Source of the DNA: Melieria omissa
Lineage: Eukaryota; Arthropoda; Insecta; Diptera; Ulidiidae
Length of the DNA: 64,000 nt
Direction: 5' to 3'
Assembly: GCA_963971225.1 (NCBI GenBank)
Contig: OZ020269.1
Span: forward strand, 85,598,450-85,662,449
Under the pieces are notes generated by a model. It did no database searches, was not told the origin of the DNA, and saw only the letters and a program-made list of their open reading frames with translations. Within the stretch, counting starts at the first letter, position 1, and the number at the start of each line of letters is the position of its first letter. Made by a program: the position numbers and the translations under genes. Positions 24,546 through 35,205 of the stretch are shown piece after piece.

Positions 24546-25794
24546 ATATATTTTTGATATTCTATACGATTTTTTCCCTGTTTTCCAGTATTTCTATCTC
24601 ATTACATAGTACCTAAGTTTATCTCTTATTTATTTATTTTTAATTTTATTTGTTCCTCTTTTTTTTAATATACCTTCGGTTTCTTCTCGTCTTCCTCTTG
24701 CCATTATATTTAATCTTTAAATTATATTTAACCTAACTTTTGGTTCACTAATTTCTTTTACTTCTGATTTTTTCCTCTAGTTTTACCTTTGTTCTAATCT
24801 TTGTTCAACAAAAGTTTGGAGCACCAATGCGTAGGAGTGATAAATTCTTTTATGGTGATTAACAACGCTCATACGCCTTGAAGCTTGATAACACTATAAC
24901 CCATAGAAAATAGTTCAGATATAAGATCTGATTCAGATATTGAATAGCTACGAGCACTTAAATACAAAATATTTGATTGTTGCTATTAATTAACTACCCA
25001 CTAATTGATTGTTCGATTGGCTCAAAGTGATTGTAATTGTTTATAGTTATTATGGCCACACATGACGTTTGATTATTGCCTTCAATTATATTATTCACTC
25101 AATTTGGTATATTGAACATTTCATGCCACTCGTGCCGTCACTTAACGACATAAAAGCCATTAAAATTGTGCAACTTTATAACGTGCATGCATTCAATTTC
25201 AATTGGCCAAGGCCGCACGAGTCATTAAAATCGAATCATTAATTGTTATTGAAACACATCAAGCAGTGCCGTAAAAGAGCCATTAACATCAGAGTTTGGC
25301 CTATGGAATGGCATAGGTCGAATTTTGCGTTAAGTAAAATGGCTAACAACAGTGAAACCTGCTTCAATAACTCATCTGTAAATGAAATTTTTTTGAGGTA
25401 CGTATGCGGAGTACTTTAGCGAGTTAACTCGATTATAGAAATCATGAAAATGTTAAATGAAATTTCATACTTTTCGCTTTTAACAATTGATTTCTAGCTT
25501 GAATTTTGTGTTTTAATGTTTATAAAACATTTAAAATTTTTATATTTAAGCTTAAGGTTTCCTAAACGTTTAACTTCAGACAGCATCAGTCATCCTACGG
25601 TCTAGAAAAACTGCTAAAATCTAACTTTACTGTTTAGCAAGCTGATTTTTTTTCACGTTGATAGTGAAATTTTCAATACTACATACGAGGGTTGATCAAT
25701 AAACACTTGAAAATTCCCTACATCTAACATTTTGCTTGTCAAAAAGCATATTAAAAAAAATTTATGCATTTTTTCAGATTAATTTACAGTCAAA
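24546..25794. other. No gene seen; inverted pair of the GTATGAGTGAT motif
   Basis: GCACCAATGCGTAGGAGTGAT lies at 24821-24841 on the plus strand and ACGCTCATACGCC at 24866-24878 on the minus strand, about 25 bases apart. The rest is AT-rich without features. Confidence 0.5.
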
Positions 25795-26098
25795 CAGGCT
25801 GACACGACAGCCCGCTTACGCGAGACTAAGGCCTAGTTTCCCGCAACCACCCGTGTTGTGCGTGTGAATTTTGTACGCGGGTGGAAGGGACCTACAGTTT
25901 TTTTTATGCCGGTTCCGAACGGCAGGTTGGGAGCTCCTTCATAAGCATTATTTTTACTCTCAGAGGTTTGCCATTTTCAGCTGAGAGGACAGCCACCGAA
26001 AGAGAAAACGAGTTGTTCAGTATTTGAACCTGGGTCACTGCCTTCGACTCGCGGTCCAACACACTAACCAACTGAGCCACGGCGGCTGCCGTGATAGT
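25795..26098 (-). mobile_element. tRNA-derived SINE, family A, copy 2
   Basis: Read on the minus strand it starts at the right end with CCGTGGCTCAGTTGGTTAGT (A box) and has CCCAGGTTCAAATAC (B box) about 40 bases later. Then come CTCTTTCGGTGGCTGTCCTC, CAAACCTCTGAGAGTAAAAA, GCCGTTCGGAACCGGCATAA, AGGTCCCTTCCACCCG and CGGGCTGTCGTGTCAGCC. Each block has a counterpart in the copy at 1488-1812. This copy keeps a more canonical A box and seems less decayed. The 65-codon minus frame inside it is not a gene. Confidence 0.9.
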
Positions 26099-26349
26099 CA
26101 TTTGAAAAAGACGTCCACCAGAAATTTCATAAAAATTGAAAAACTCTTTGGAATGGAATTTCTTGTGCTTATTTAATATTTTTTTAATAACAATATTTTT
26201 TAATTTTATTTTTACTTTTCATATTTTTTGCTTAAAAAGAAAACATCATTCAAGAGAATTAAAAGCCCTAAAATTGTAAATTAATTAAAATAATTGTTAA
26301 AATTTCTTTACTATTGATTGAAATCATTTAACATTGATACCGGAACATT

Positions 26350-27060
26350 CCTAACGTTTTGGTGGCCCAATTAAGGTTACCATACAAGAAATTGAACGAT
26401 CTACGAACCTAAGGAAACTAAATGTTTATCACATGGATTATCGATTTAAAATTAAAATTTTATGTATATTGCGATTTCAAAAGGTGTCTGTACTGCGTTT
26501 GCTCACAATTGATGGCAAACGCAATCATTAGAAATCCGTTCAAAGGAGCATTTGGCAATGATTAATTGCTAATCGAACAAGTTTTTGCGCAACTTTGTAA
26601 TAATGGACGAAAAATGGATTCATCACAATAAACTTGAGACCAAGAAACGGTCGAAGCAGTGAATTTCTCGTGGTGAGTCGAAACTGAAAAAGGTTAAGGA
26701 GGCATCAGTTGGTAACAATTGATTCATGTCAATTATTTCTAAAAGGGTAAAATGAGTTTAAGTAGCTGTTGGATCGATTTGATGCCCACTTGAAGTAAAA
26801 AGCGACAAAAGGGGAAAAAGCTAGAAAAAGTTATTTTCACCCAGGACAACGCATTGGCGTACAAGTGCGCAGTTGCAATGATAAAATTGCTGAGATTTGG
26901 TGACAAATTGCTTGCTTATTCAGCATTATTTCCAGATTTAGATTCCTGCGACTGTTTAATGTTTCCAAATAGGAAGAAAAGGTTCAGCAGTAAGAGATTT
27001 GGTGCGAATGCAGAGGTAATCGATAATGATTTTGAATAATTTAATGGTGTCGAGAAATTG
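26350..27060 (+). pseudogene. Irritans-type mariner transposase relic
   Basis: The conceptual translation includes NRTSFCA near 26577, then MDEKWIHH near 26603, ETKKRSKQ, GESKLKK, FTQDNALAYKCAVAM near 26836-26880 and LFPDLDSCDCLMFPN near 26928, ending KRFGANAEVI and NGVEKL near 27058. Order and wording match irritans-subfamily mariner elements, with the second catalytic Asp in QDNA and the third in PDLD. Stop codons and frameshifts before 26836 kill the frame. The DNA beyond 27060 is an element with inverted ends; a few bases after 28005 may be the transposase tail. Confidence 0.82.
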
Positions 27061-27062
27061 TA

Positions 27063-28003
27063 GGGGACAGTGGGGAGTTTTGAAGCATGGGGAGTTGTGA
27101 AGCACGGCCATAGATGTCGCTTAGTACTGGTTTTGATAGCTCTTACCTACTGTCAACATTTTTTAACCTAAAATCTCAGTTTTTTACTAGCACTCGTCTC
27201 GATAGCACACTTTTTTTGTATCTATCCAGACAGTGTAATGAACATTTTGTTCGAAAAGTTTTTTTAACATTCGTGTTAGTGGAATTTTCGTAAAATTTTC
27301 AAGCGAATCGAAAAGGTGAGTACAAACAAAATAATGAACAATGATTAGGCTTTTAACGTTCAAAAGGATTTATGCAAAAACATTCGATGTGTTACTGACG
27401 CGGTGGCATTTTTAAAATAGTCGCGAATGGGGAGAATTGAAGCACATCTAGTGGGGAGATGTGAAGCACGTCAAATATTACAGATGTCAACCTGAAATAT
27501 ATTTTACATGCGTATGCGCATTATTGGTAAAAAAAATTCGAATGTTTAGTACAATTCCAAGGATTTTTTTCAACAAATTGTGTTATTTATATTTCTCGTA
27601 TTGTTTTTCGGAATGATCGGAATGATTAAGCAACTTGCCATTTTTCACATTTTTTAAACAAAAGTTTAATTTTTGTTCCATTTTCTCAACTCTAATACAT
27701 GAGAAACCTAATTATTTGTCATTTTCTCCGATCCCAATAAAGATTTTTCACCAAAATATGTAATTTTCTGCGATTTTTAGTCGTGCTTCACAACTCCCCA
27801 CAATTTTTGAATACTCCGAAAACCAGTTTTTTGGGCCAACAGACAAAAATTGTCGATTCTTTTTGATTTTATGCATATCCATCAACTAGGATGTGTATTT
27901 TAAGACGCTCTATAGATTATGTTTGATAGAACGTGAAAAAAATTATTTTTGTGGTAGTTTTAATCCCCAAAAAAAGCGTGCTTCAAAACTCCCCACTCTC
28001 CCC
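27063..28003. mobile_element. 941 bp inverted-repeat DNA element with TA flanks
   Basis: The left end is GGGGACAGTGGGGAGTTTTG, continuing AAGCA. The right end read in reverse is GGGGAGAGTGGGGAGTTTTG, continuing AAGCA, so 24 of 25 positions match. TA lies immediately outside both ends (27061-27062 and 28004-28005), the duplication expected for Tc1/mariner-type insertion. GTGAAGCACG-type phrases repeat inside both ends. A GAAAAGGTGAGTAC donor-like site near 27312 hints at derivation from a longer element by internal deletion. No transposase. It sits at or inside the end of a mariner relic. Confidence 0.85.
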
Positions 28004-28231
28004 TATTATTTGAAGCACCTCAACAAATTGGAGAAATATGAAACCAATTGAATGTTTGTTGTTTAAAGTTTTCGAGATTCTATGACCTTCTTTTGTCCAT
28101 ATTTCACTCTAGTATTATTTTCTTTTTAATGGTTATTATTTACGTTATTATGAATTGGTTTTATAATTTTAAAAATTTTGTCCGTTTGAAATTGCAACTG
28201 ATTAAATAAATAAAATATGAAGAAAAAAAAT

Positions 28232-28612
28232 AATTACAAAAATTATTGAATTGTCAAAAAATTTCGGAAGTTTGAGAAGGAATTAATTACAAAACTTATT
28301 GAGTTAGCAAAAAATTTCGGTTGGAAGACTTCTGTCAACGTGAGCGAAATAAGCAATTATTACAAAAATTGTTACGTTGCCAAAAATACGAGAAGTTCAG
28401 ATTTTCAAATCAGTTAACAAATCATTGCGTTAGATTTGGTTTGAAAGACTACTGTCAACGTTGTGATTTGTTCCTTTTGACATTTGTTAGTTGTAAATTT
28501 TTGTGCCATCAGACTTATATTTCTTCAAAAAGTTTGCAAAGCTCTTTCAATACAAAACTCTTTCAACCTAAAACTCTTTCAATATTTCAATACAAAACTC
28601 TTTCAACCTAAA
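28232..28612. repeat. Overlapping short tandem duplications
   Basis: AATTACAAAAATTATTG followed by CAAAAAATTTCGG recurs at about 28232, 28284 and 28357. GGAAGACTTCTGTCAACGTG near 28324 is echoed by GAAAGACTACTGTCAACGTT near 28443. CAATACAAAACTCTTTCAAC occurs at 28549 and 28583. The 96-codon frame spanning them starts at TTG and is a by-product. Confidence 0.7.
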
Positions 28613-28827
28613 ATTGGACTTGGTTCAGTTCTTTGCTGATAAGGACCAGCAGTTCTATGAGCCTGGAGTCCATTGAACAGTCAAAAATATGCCAAAAGCT
28701 CATTGAAAAAAAAAATGGAAAATATATCATTGATTAAAGTTCATTTATTGTATAAAAAATTGAGTTTTATTTCACACTCAAAAAACTGAAATTACTTTCT
28801 TGCCAAACCCATCTTAATCATAATTTA

Positions 28828-28935
28828 GAGTCCGACCGATTAATTGGCATCGACATTGGTATCGACCGATTCTTGCCCTTCCGACCGATAAATTGACTTC
28901 GGCATTAACAGAAAAAAAGGGAATCGGTCGCACTC
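28828..28935. mobile_element. 108 bp miniature inverted-repeat element with TA flanks
   Basis: The left end is GAGTCCGACCGATT and the right end in reverse is GAGTGCGACCGATT, 13 of 14 matching, with TA on both sides. Further CGACCGAT phrases lie inside. It is too short to code and resembles a Tc1/mariner-type miniature element. The TCTATCATCATTA phrase just after it is duplicated once. Confidence 0.75.
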
Positions 28936-29143
28936 TATCATCATTAATCATATTTGTCGGACTCTATCATCATTAGTCTTATTTGCAAATCCCCGTAAAT
29001 GCTCTTCAAACCTACTCCAATTTATTTGCTTTGGCGTTGGCATTGAGTTTGTCAGCTTTGGACAATCCTATGGTGACATTTGCATCGACAAAAGAATTGA
29101 TATCGTTCGCACACTAATTAAAATCATTAAAATGAAACTAAAT

Positions 29144-29160
29144 ATCACTCATACGCACCG
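29144..29160 (-). other. GCGTATGAGTGAT dispersed motif
   Basis: Reads ATCACTCATACGCACCG on the plus strand, an exact 13-base match to the core of the 22.9 kb array in the opposite orientation. Confidence 0.6.
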
Positions 29161-29391
29161 TTGATGTTGACGCCAAATTGCCATTGAAAGCATTAAATTG
29201 GCATTAATATACCAAATAAAATAGAAGCTACCATCTCTGCTTAATTGAATGGCTTTTATTTATTTAGCAATCTTGTAATTGAACAACTTCTGACTGGTTT
29301 TCCTGTATCAGTTTGAACGCAAAGACTTTTCTATAATGCAAAAACGTATTAACCCTTTTCCACTCACCACAATGCATACTGGAGAATGCAA

Positions 29392-29959
29392 CTACTGCAA
29401 AATATGACCAAAAAAACGCCAGCGACACACTGGAATTTTCATTAAAAACTTTTTTCCCCAAACAACATTTACAATCAATCGTCCCGCCGATCTCACATAC
29501 TTCACCCGCACAACCGCAAAGCTGTGCGTCGTAGAGCGTAAAGTTTTCGCAGCTTTCTTTTGCACGCTTTGACAGTGCGCCGTCACCAACAGCGAGTCGA
29601 ATGCATAGCAAAGTAAATCAGCAGCAGTTTGCGGTTCAAAGCGACGGGCGCGAAACAAGACTACAAGAAAACGCAGCAAGTTCAAAAGTATTGTAGTTGC
29701 CACATTTTTCGAACTTATCGCTTTGCATTTATCAGCGAGCAGCACTCGCCAGGCGCTGCAGCGAAAGAGTGCTGCGCGTGTGGCTAAATGGTTGCGTGGT
29801 GTGTGGACGAGCGCAGCAAAGCCAGTGGCAGTGGCAGCAGCAGTGCTCTGGTTTGTGGTTTCTGGCTTATTTGTTGTTGTGGTTATTTCCTGTGCTATTG
29901 TCATTTGGCAGCGTGCAAAGGTATGTGGCGCAAGTGTAGCTGCATGCGACACATCTCCT
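29392..29959. other. GC-richer island open on both strands; gene status unclear
   Basis: This holds the longest open frame in the window: 186 codons on the minus strand (29952 to 29392), starting at GTG. The plus strand is also open for 117 codons (29609-29959) with no ATG in frame. That plus frame would encode a hydrophobic run, VAVAAAVLWFVVSGLFVVVV, followed by AAAG/GTATGT, a donor-like site near 29921. Two opposed long frames point to local composition rather than coding, though an internal exon with a membrane segment cannot be excluded. No family recognised. Confidence 0.25.
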
Positions 29960-30284
29960 TAGCAGTAAAATGCTTTCTTTTTGTATTTTATTTTTATATT
30001 ATTTTTTAGAGAGAGAAAACTTCATTAAAAGTTTGTTTAGCTTCAGTTGTTTTCTTACGGAACAAAAATAAAAACGAATGGAAATTGCGGAAATATAAAG
30101 GAAATGCCGTTGGTGCAGGAAACAAGGATAGCATATTTCTTTATAAAAAAAATATATAAATAGACCCGTTATAGCTTCTAAAGTGGGGTAAGAAATGAAG
30201 AAGACGAGAAGAAGTCAGTGAAGGCGTTGTGGTTTCTGCGTTATTAAGTTTATTAAAAGTGCACAAAAGCAGCTGGGCATACTG

Positions 30285-30300
30285 TGCGTATGAGTGATAT
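30285..30300 (+). other. GCGTATGAGTGAT dispersed motif
   Basis: Reads TGCGTATGAGTGATAT, an exact core match to the 22.9 kb array, followed by TCAATTAACG. Confidence 0.6.
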
Positions 30301-32700
30301 TCAATTAACGCTGCTACGGTTGAAGCAAAAACTGAGCGAAACTACGTAGGAAAGTATTATTATTTTTAGCATTAGAGCTGGTTTAAGTATCTTAGTTCGA
30401 CTGGTAGCCTTAACTGCTGCAAGCAGTAATTATTCTTGGCTGCATAGTTGCAGCTTCGTTTTCTAACTATGAGAGAATACTGGAGTTAAGAAACTTGGCT
30501 ACGAATAATTGCTTAAGAGCAAAAGAAATTCATAAACTGTATGAATGCTTTTCTTAGTTTCATGCTGAAAATGTTGAATGTTAATTGTGCGTAGGAAAAA
30601 ATGGCCCTTGTGTAAAAATGGAAACTTGTGTCACATAATGTTGCTACGCTTTTTTGTGAAACTTGTTCAATGCCCATCAATTTCAAGCCACTTTACTTCC
30701 AACTAATTAATAATGACATTGAGAAAAGATTTCGAAAAATAATTTTATTTTTCAATTATGGCTCCTTTATTGGCCTTTTATATTCTTTATAGTGATATTA
30801 CTTCAAAATGATCGATTTAAAAAAAATAAAAAAAATTTTAATAAACTTGGTTTGTTTTATCCGAAAAGCTGTCAGTTGCTTTGTACTATTGGTAGACATG
30901 TCCAAAGGCTTAAACTATTAAGAAGAGATGTCCTGGAACTCATGAAGCACAGTGTTAACTTCGCTAAAGGCGAGTTTCATTGTCTGAAGGCTGTTTACTG
31001 TCAGTGTTATTCATTTGTTGATGATAAACATCAGCAATATTGTTCCATTTGTCAAGGAACAATCATTCCTAAACAGATGATCCAACGAGTTTTGAGCATG
31101 AAATATGATTGGGCACATACTTCTCTTGTCTCACCCTTGTGTTGACTCAGCCTTGTGGCACCAAGCTGAGTCAACGCGAATCCAACAAAACTGTATTCCA
31201 TTAAAATTTATATATCAACTTTAACATTTCCTTGGGGCAACAATGCATTACATTCAAATTTTAAAACCAGTAAAAAAATTTCACTGAAATCAGTTAATTT
31301 GAGTTGCATTAACAACTCATTAAAACTCATTAAATTTTGCTTGGCCTGCACCAAGTAAATACAGATTGCATGTGCAACTGCGGCCCAAATGCCGCACTCG
31401 TTGCAACCAGAAGTTTTATCAATAAAATGGCAGCCAACTGGGAGCGGCGTGTGCACTACAACTGACAGCTTGTGTGCACCTGTCACTGTATCTGTGCGGA
31501 AAAATCAACAGTTCGCGAGCAAAAGGAAAACTATGCGCGAACAGACACACAGCAATAGTATTGGGTGGTGTAGGAGGGGGAGCGGGGGACAACATAAGGA
31601 AATCAAGCAGTGAAGCTATCAGATATTTTTTCAAACAGTTTTCAATAGACAGCCAACTACTCGCATGTCCTTGATATGAAATGTTTTGTGCGAGAAGGAG
31701 AGTGAGAGAAAAGGCTAAGGGGGGCAGGGTGCTGCCATGGACGGCGACAGGTGCAGCTTATTGTTTGCTTCGTTGCGCTTTGGCGCATGCAATGCTGAGT
31801 TCTGCGACAGCTTTCAAGATGGTTGAAATTGATTAAAATTGTCAGATAAGCGGACAATTAAGTGCGCTCTAACCTTTAGTTTGGTTTATATTAAATAAAA
31901 TATTGTAAAAAATAAAAGCTACCCAGCGCAGTCATTAGTGCATTCGAGTAGAAGTCTGAGTATTGCAAGGTCGACTTTGACAGGATTAATAAAAGAACAC
32001 TTTTCACATAGTGAAAGTTAAAGTATTCAATTACACTGTAAGAAATTTTCGGGGTCATGGTATCTGACCTGGAGTTGGTCAAGACTAGTCGGTAGTACTG
32101 ATATTGTTTTGTTTTAAAATTTATTTTATTATTTAAAAATTTTCTTTGTAATCAGCTTTTCCTTTCTACGTCCTAAGATATTCAATATTTTTTGTTACTG
32201 TCGTCAGAAAATTTGCAGTTATTGTTTAGATTAACAGATTATGCCAACATATTATAGCCAAACAATTATACCTCGTCGAAATTTTCAAAACCAATATTAA
32301 CCAATTTGACGTTTGGTGGTTTTGAATTAAAAAAAATTGTTTTATTATTTGAACTTTATGCACATTATTTTGTTTTTATTATTCCATACCAATACTACCG
32401 ACTAGTTATGACCGATCCCAGGCCAGAGAAAACTGTTTCACACTGTAATCTATGGTAAAATTTTCTATGGTAAATAAAAGGTTTGTGTCAAGGAAAACGA
32501 GCTTATTTTGCTAGCGCAATCTTTTGCTTGGCACATACTAAAGAGCGGCGCAAGCACTATAAAAATTACTTGCAAGCCATCGCTGTGCTTTCGAATACTG
32601 TGGCTTTTCTTCACTTTTACTACAAAACAAGCACTGCAGTGAAGAAAGCTTTTGATATTCATACGAATACTGCACGAAACGACAATATAACTTCAAGCAC
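30301..32700. other. No confirmed gene
   Basis: A 117-codon plus frame (30792-31145) starts at GTG and has a Cys-rich middle (HCLKAVYCQCYSFVDD, then QQYCSICQG) but no known domain. Its upstream half is Lys/Asn-rich chance sequence. GC-richer stretches at 31.38-31.85 kb are open on both strands. Nothing here is convincing as a gene. Confidence 0.4.
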
Positions 32701-32707
32701 CTTAAGT

Positions 32708-32855
32708 ATAGAACAACACTGAAGTAGAACAATGTTGAAGTAGAACAACACTGAAGTAGAACAACACTGAAGTAGAACAATACTGCAGTAGAACAACATG
32801 GAAGTAGAACAACACTGAATTAGAACAACACTGAAGTGAAGCACTGAAGTAGAAC
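32708..32855. repeat. 16 bp minisatellite TAGAACAACACTGAAG
   Basis: About nine tandem units with small changes (ACACTGAAG, ATGTTGAAG, ATACTGCAG). Because 16 is not a multiple of three, all frames cycle, producing Cys/Phe/Val-rich chance proteins on the minus strand. Confidence 0.93.
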
Positions 32856-33020
32856 ATTTTCAAGCATACGGTGTTTTGTTTTGCACGATCGGAGTAGCTG
32901 ATGTTTGTTTTTGGTATTTTGTATGGAATCTGGGCTGCATTTCAAGCATTACAACAACATTAATGAAAAAAAAAACGCAGGTTTAAAACATGTTTTTTCG
33001 ATATTTATTTAAGTCTGTTT

Positions 33021-33059
33021 CACACGGTGTGAAGTAGAAGTTCTACTTCACTCGGTGTG
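33021..33059. repeat. 39 bp near-perfect palindrome
   Basis: Two 19-base arms around one central base. The inner nine of each arm (GAAGTAGAA / TTCTACTTC) are perfect and 17 of 19 overall match. GAAGTAGAA is also the core of the neighbouring minisatellite unit. Confidence 0.85.
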
Positions 33060-33401
33060 CTTGCTGTGATTTACCGTTACTTAACCTCATTATAGCTTTC
33101 TGTTTTGAAGTTTTGCTTCACAACAGAACACAAGCACTGTCGATGTCGTAGCGAAAAGGTTTTCGAATGATGCAGTGCTTGCTTGGTTGCAGAATAGAAC
33201 TATTGAGCATTTGAATTCGGTGTTAACGCGACAATGAAGTACAGTACTTGACAGTGCTGTGCAGTAGTGAAGTGTGCCCAATAGAAGGTTTTGTGCAGCT
33301 CTTTAGTACATACAATTGAAAGGTATATTATTCACTGATATGCTGTATTTTTTTTACACTTGGTTCAGAACAAGCTGTCTGTTTATAGCATCGGTCGGAA
33401 A

Positions 33402-34857
33402 ATGAGTTTCGAAGAAAGGGTCAATATTAAGTTTTGTTTCAAAGTTGGTAAACATTTTATCGAAACATGATGAAACAAGTGTATGGTGATGATTATTTAT
33501 CGCGTGCCAGAGTACATAAGTGGTTTAAGCGGTTCCACGAGGGTCGTGAAGACATAAAAGACAACGAACACCCAGGTTCCTACAATACCCAGGTTACTCA
33601 AAGTTAGATCGAAAAAGTGCCTGAATTCATTAAAAATTAGGCGAAATCGGCATTGCAATACATGAAAATGGAATTGAATGTGTCCAAAAAATCAATTCAT
33701 TGCAAGGACCTCATCACAGAGTCAAAAAAAGATCAAATCATTAGATTGTTATTGATGACAAGACATAGTGTTCTCAATATGATAGTATAAACAGAATCAA
33801 ATCGTCGGCCGATTTTTACGCACCGAACGTACGCTGTCAAAATTAAAACACACAGCAGTGCATGTGATTGACCACAACGACGACGACTGCGATATTCGGC
33901 CGACGTCCGGTCGTCCGACAATAGAACAAATTCTAATTTTGTCGCGGTTGTCGTGTGAACCAATCAGCTGTGCAGCTGTCAGAGGTGAAAATCGAAAATA
34001 TAAACAAACGAAAAATTCTGCAAAAAATGTGTGATTTGTGCTACTTTAAGGTTGCAAAGTAGTAAGAGCTTCAAATTTTAATAAAAAATTGTGCTAAGTA
34101 ATCAATTTTGTCTCTCCTCTTCGTATGTTTTAGAAAATGGACAAGACGGAGCTCCTTATTGAGGAAGTTTCCTATTGTGTGTTTGCCGTGTTTGCAGGAA
34201 TAATTTTTGTAAACAGCTGACGCGAATTGCGCACCCATTCTGTTTCACTGTGCGTATTTTCACGACGACTCACGCGCTGCTACATTTTTCGGTGCGTATA
34301 AATTCGGCCGACGATTTAGTTCTGTTTATACTATGATTCTGAAACCAACCGGCAAAGTTCTGAATGGAAGTACCGAGACGATCCGGTACCGAAAAGAAGT
34401 CGTCTTGAGAAGTCAAAGGTAAAGTCAATGTTGAGTTGTTAGTGCGATTCGCAAGTCATTATTAAAAAAAAAATTCTACTAACTGGCCAAAATGTTAATG
34501 GAGTGTTTTATTGTAATGTTATGAGACATTTGCTGGCTCGTATGCGTCGTAAGAGACCACAATACCGTTGAAATGGAAGCTTCGATTCAGTTTGGTACCC
34601 GATTTTTTGGTCAAAAATTAAATTATTACTATTTACCACTCACCCTACTCGCCTGACTTAGCTCCATATGACTTCTATCTGTTTGGCAAAAAGGATTTGT
34701 CGATTAAAGGACAACCATATTTTGATGTTGAAGCGATTCAAAAGGCGACGGATGACATTTTGAAGGCGATGGATACAATGGCCTCAAAAAATAATTCGAT
34801 GATCTAATTGATCCTGCTGAATGTTTTATCGAAGCAGAAGTAGATTATTTTGAATAA
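33402..34857 (+). pseudogene. Mariner transposase relic interrupted by a smaller element
   Basis: The ATG at 33402 starts MSFEERVNIKFCFKVGKHF. After a frameshift come YGDDYLSRARVHKWFKRFHE and GREDIKDNEHPG, the helix-turn-helix half of a mariner transposase, then LQYMKMELNVSKKSIH near 33653. QYDSETNRQSSEWKYRDDP, normally just after the first catalytic Asp, is split by the 548 bp element at 33784-34331. NVNGVFY and RHLLARMRRKRP follow near 34490-34560, then YSPDLAPYDFYLFGKKDL near 34650, which includes the third catalytic Asp. The middle catalytic Asp block is lost by deletion or frameshift. It ends near EVDYFE and a TAA. Same subfamily as 8975-9412; not active. Confidence 0.85.
33784..34331. 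mobile_element. 548 bp inverted-repeat element nested in the mariner
   Basis: The left end has GTATAAACAGAATCAAATCG, then TCGGCCGATTTTTACGCACC. The right end in reverse has GTATAAACAGAACTAAATCG, then TCGGCCGAATTTATACGCAC. The arms match over about 45 bases. TATGAT appears on both sides (33778-33783 and 34332-34337). Removing the element and one copy restores CAATATGATTCTG, encoding QYDSE of the mariner, so the apparent target duplication is 6 bp. Inside, an acceptor-like TTTTAG precedes an ATG at 34137 encoding MDKTELLIEEVSYCVFAVFA, perhaps the start of a lost gene in a deleted parent element. Superfamily not assigned. Confidence 0.85.
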
Positions 34858-35084
34858 AATCAATGAATTTTGAAAAAAATTTATTGTTTTGTATTTTGAG
34901 GGAATGGACCTTGTACAAGAGATCGGATTTTCTTCTTCAACTGTAAGTCTTGCCTCGAGGATGTGAACACAAATCTGCTTTTCAACTGCCACTGTCCAGC
35001 GTTCTCGAGAAGCAGGAGTAGCAAATTGAGAAGCAATCTCCTCAGGTTCCTCAAAGAAACCAAAACCCAGAGTGGGGGTGAGTG
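34858..35084. other. Unassigned sequence between mariner and SINE tail
   Basis: The minus frames of 60 and 98 codons here (for example RWTVAVEKQICVHILEA) have an even composition that might be decayed retrotransposon, but no motif is diagnostic. Confidence 0.3.
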
Positions 35085-35205
35085 AGCAATCCTTAATCAC
35101 TTCCCCGACTCTCTTCTTCTACCTCTATGCTCGCCTATCCTCCTCCTTTGGGCTTATTAAGTACAATGGTCCGAATGGACTGAGTGCAATGGAAGGTTTC
35201 TAGTC
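35085..35205 (+). mobile_element. 3' fragment of SINE family B
   Basis: ACTCTCTTCTTCTACCTC, then GCCTATCCTCCTCC, then ACTGAGTGCAATGGAAGG and TTCTAGTCTTCC parallel, in order, the tail of the SINE at 50633-50970 (CACTCTCCTCCTCTATCC, ACTAAGTGCTATGCAAGG, TTGTAGTCTTC). Confidence 0.6.

Noticed and set aside
29723..29921. Membrane-segment exon with a donor site
   Set aside because: No ATG in frame (the apparent start is TTG) and the hydrophobic run comes largely from GTT/GTG-rich sequence.
29392..29952. 186-codon minus-strand frame, the longest in the window
   Set aside because: Starts at GTG, has no domain, and the opposite strand is also open; more likely local GC bias. Kept only as an island of unclear status.
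32538..32844. Cys/Phe/Val-rich minus-strand proteins
   Set aside because: Translations of the 16 bp minisatellite, cycling through frames.
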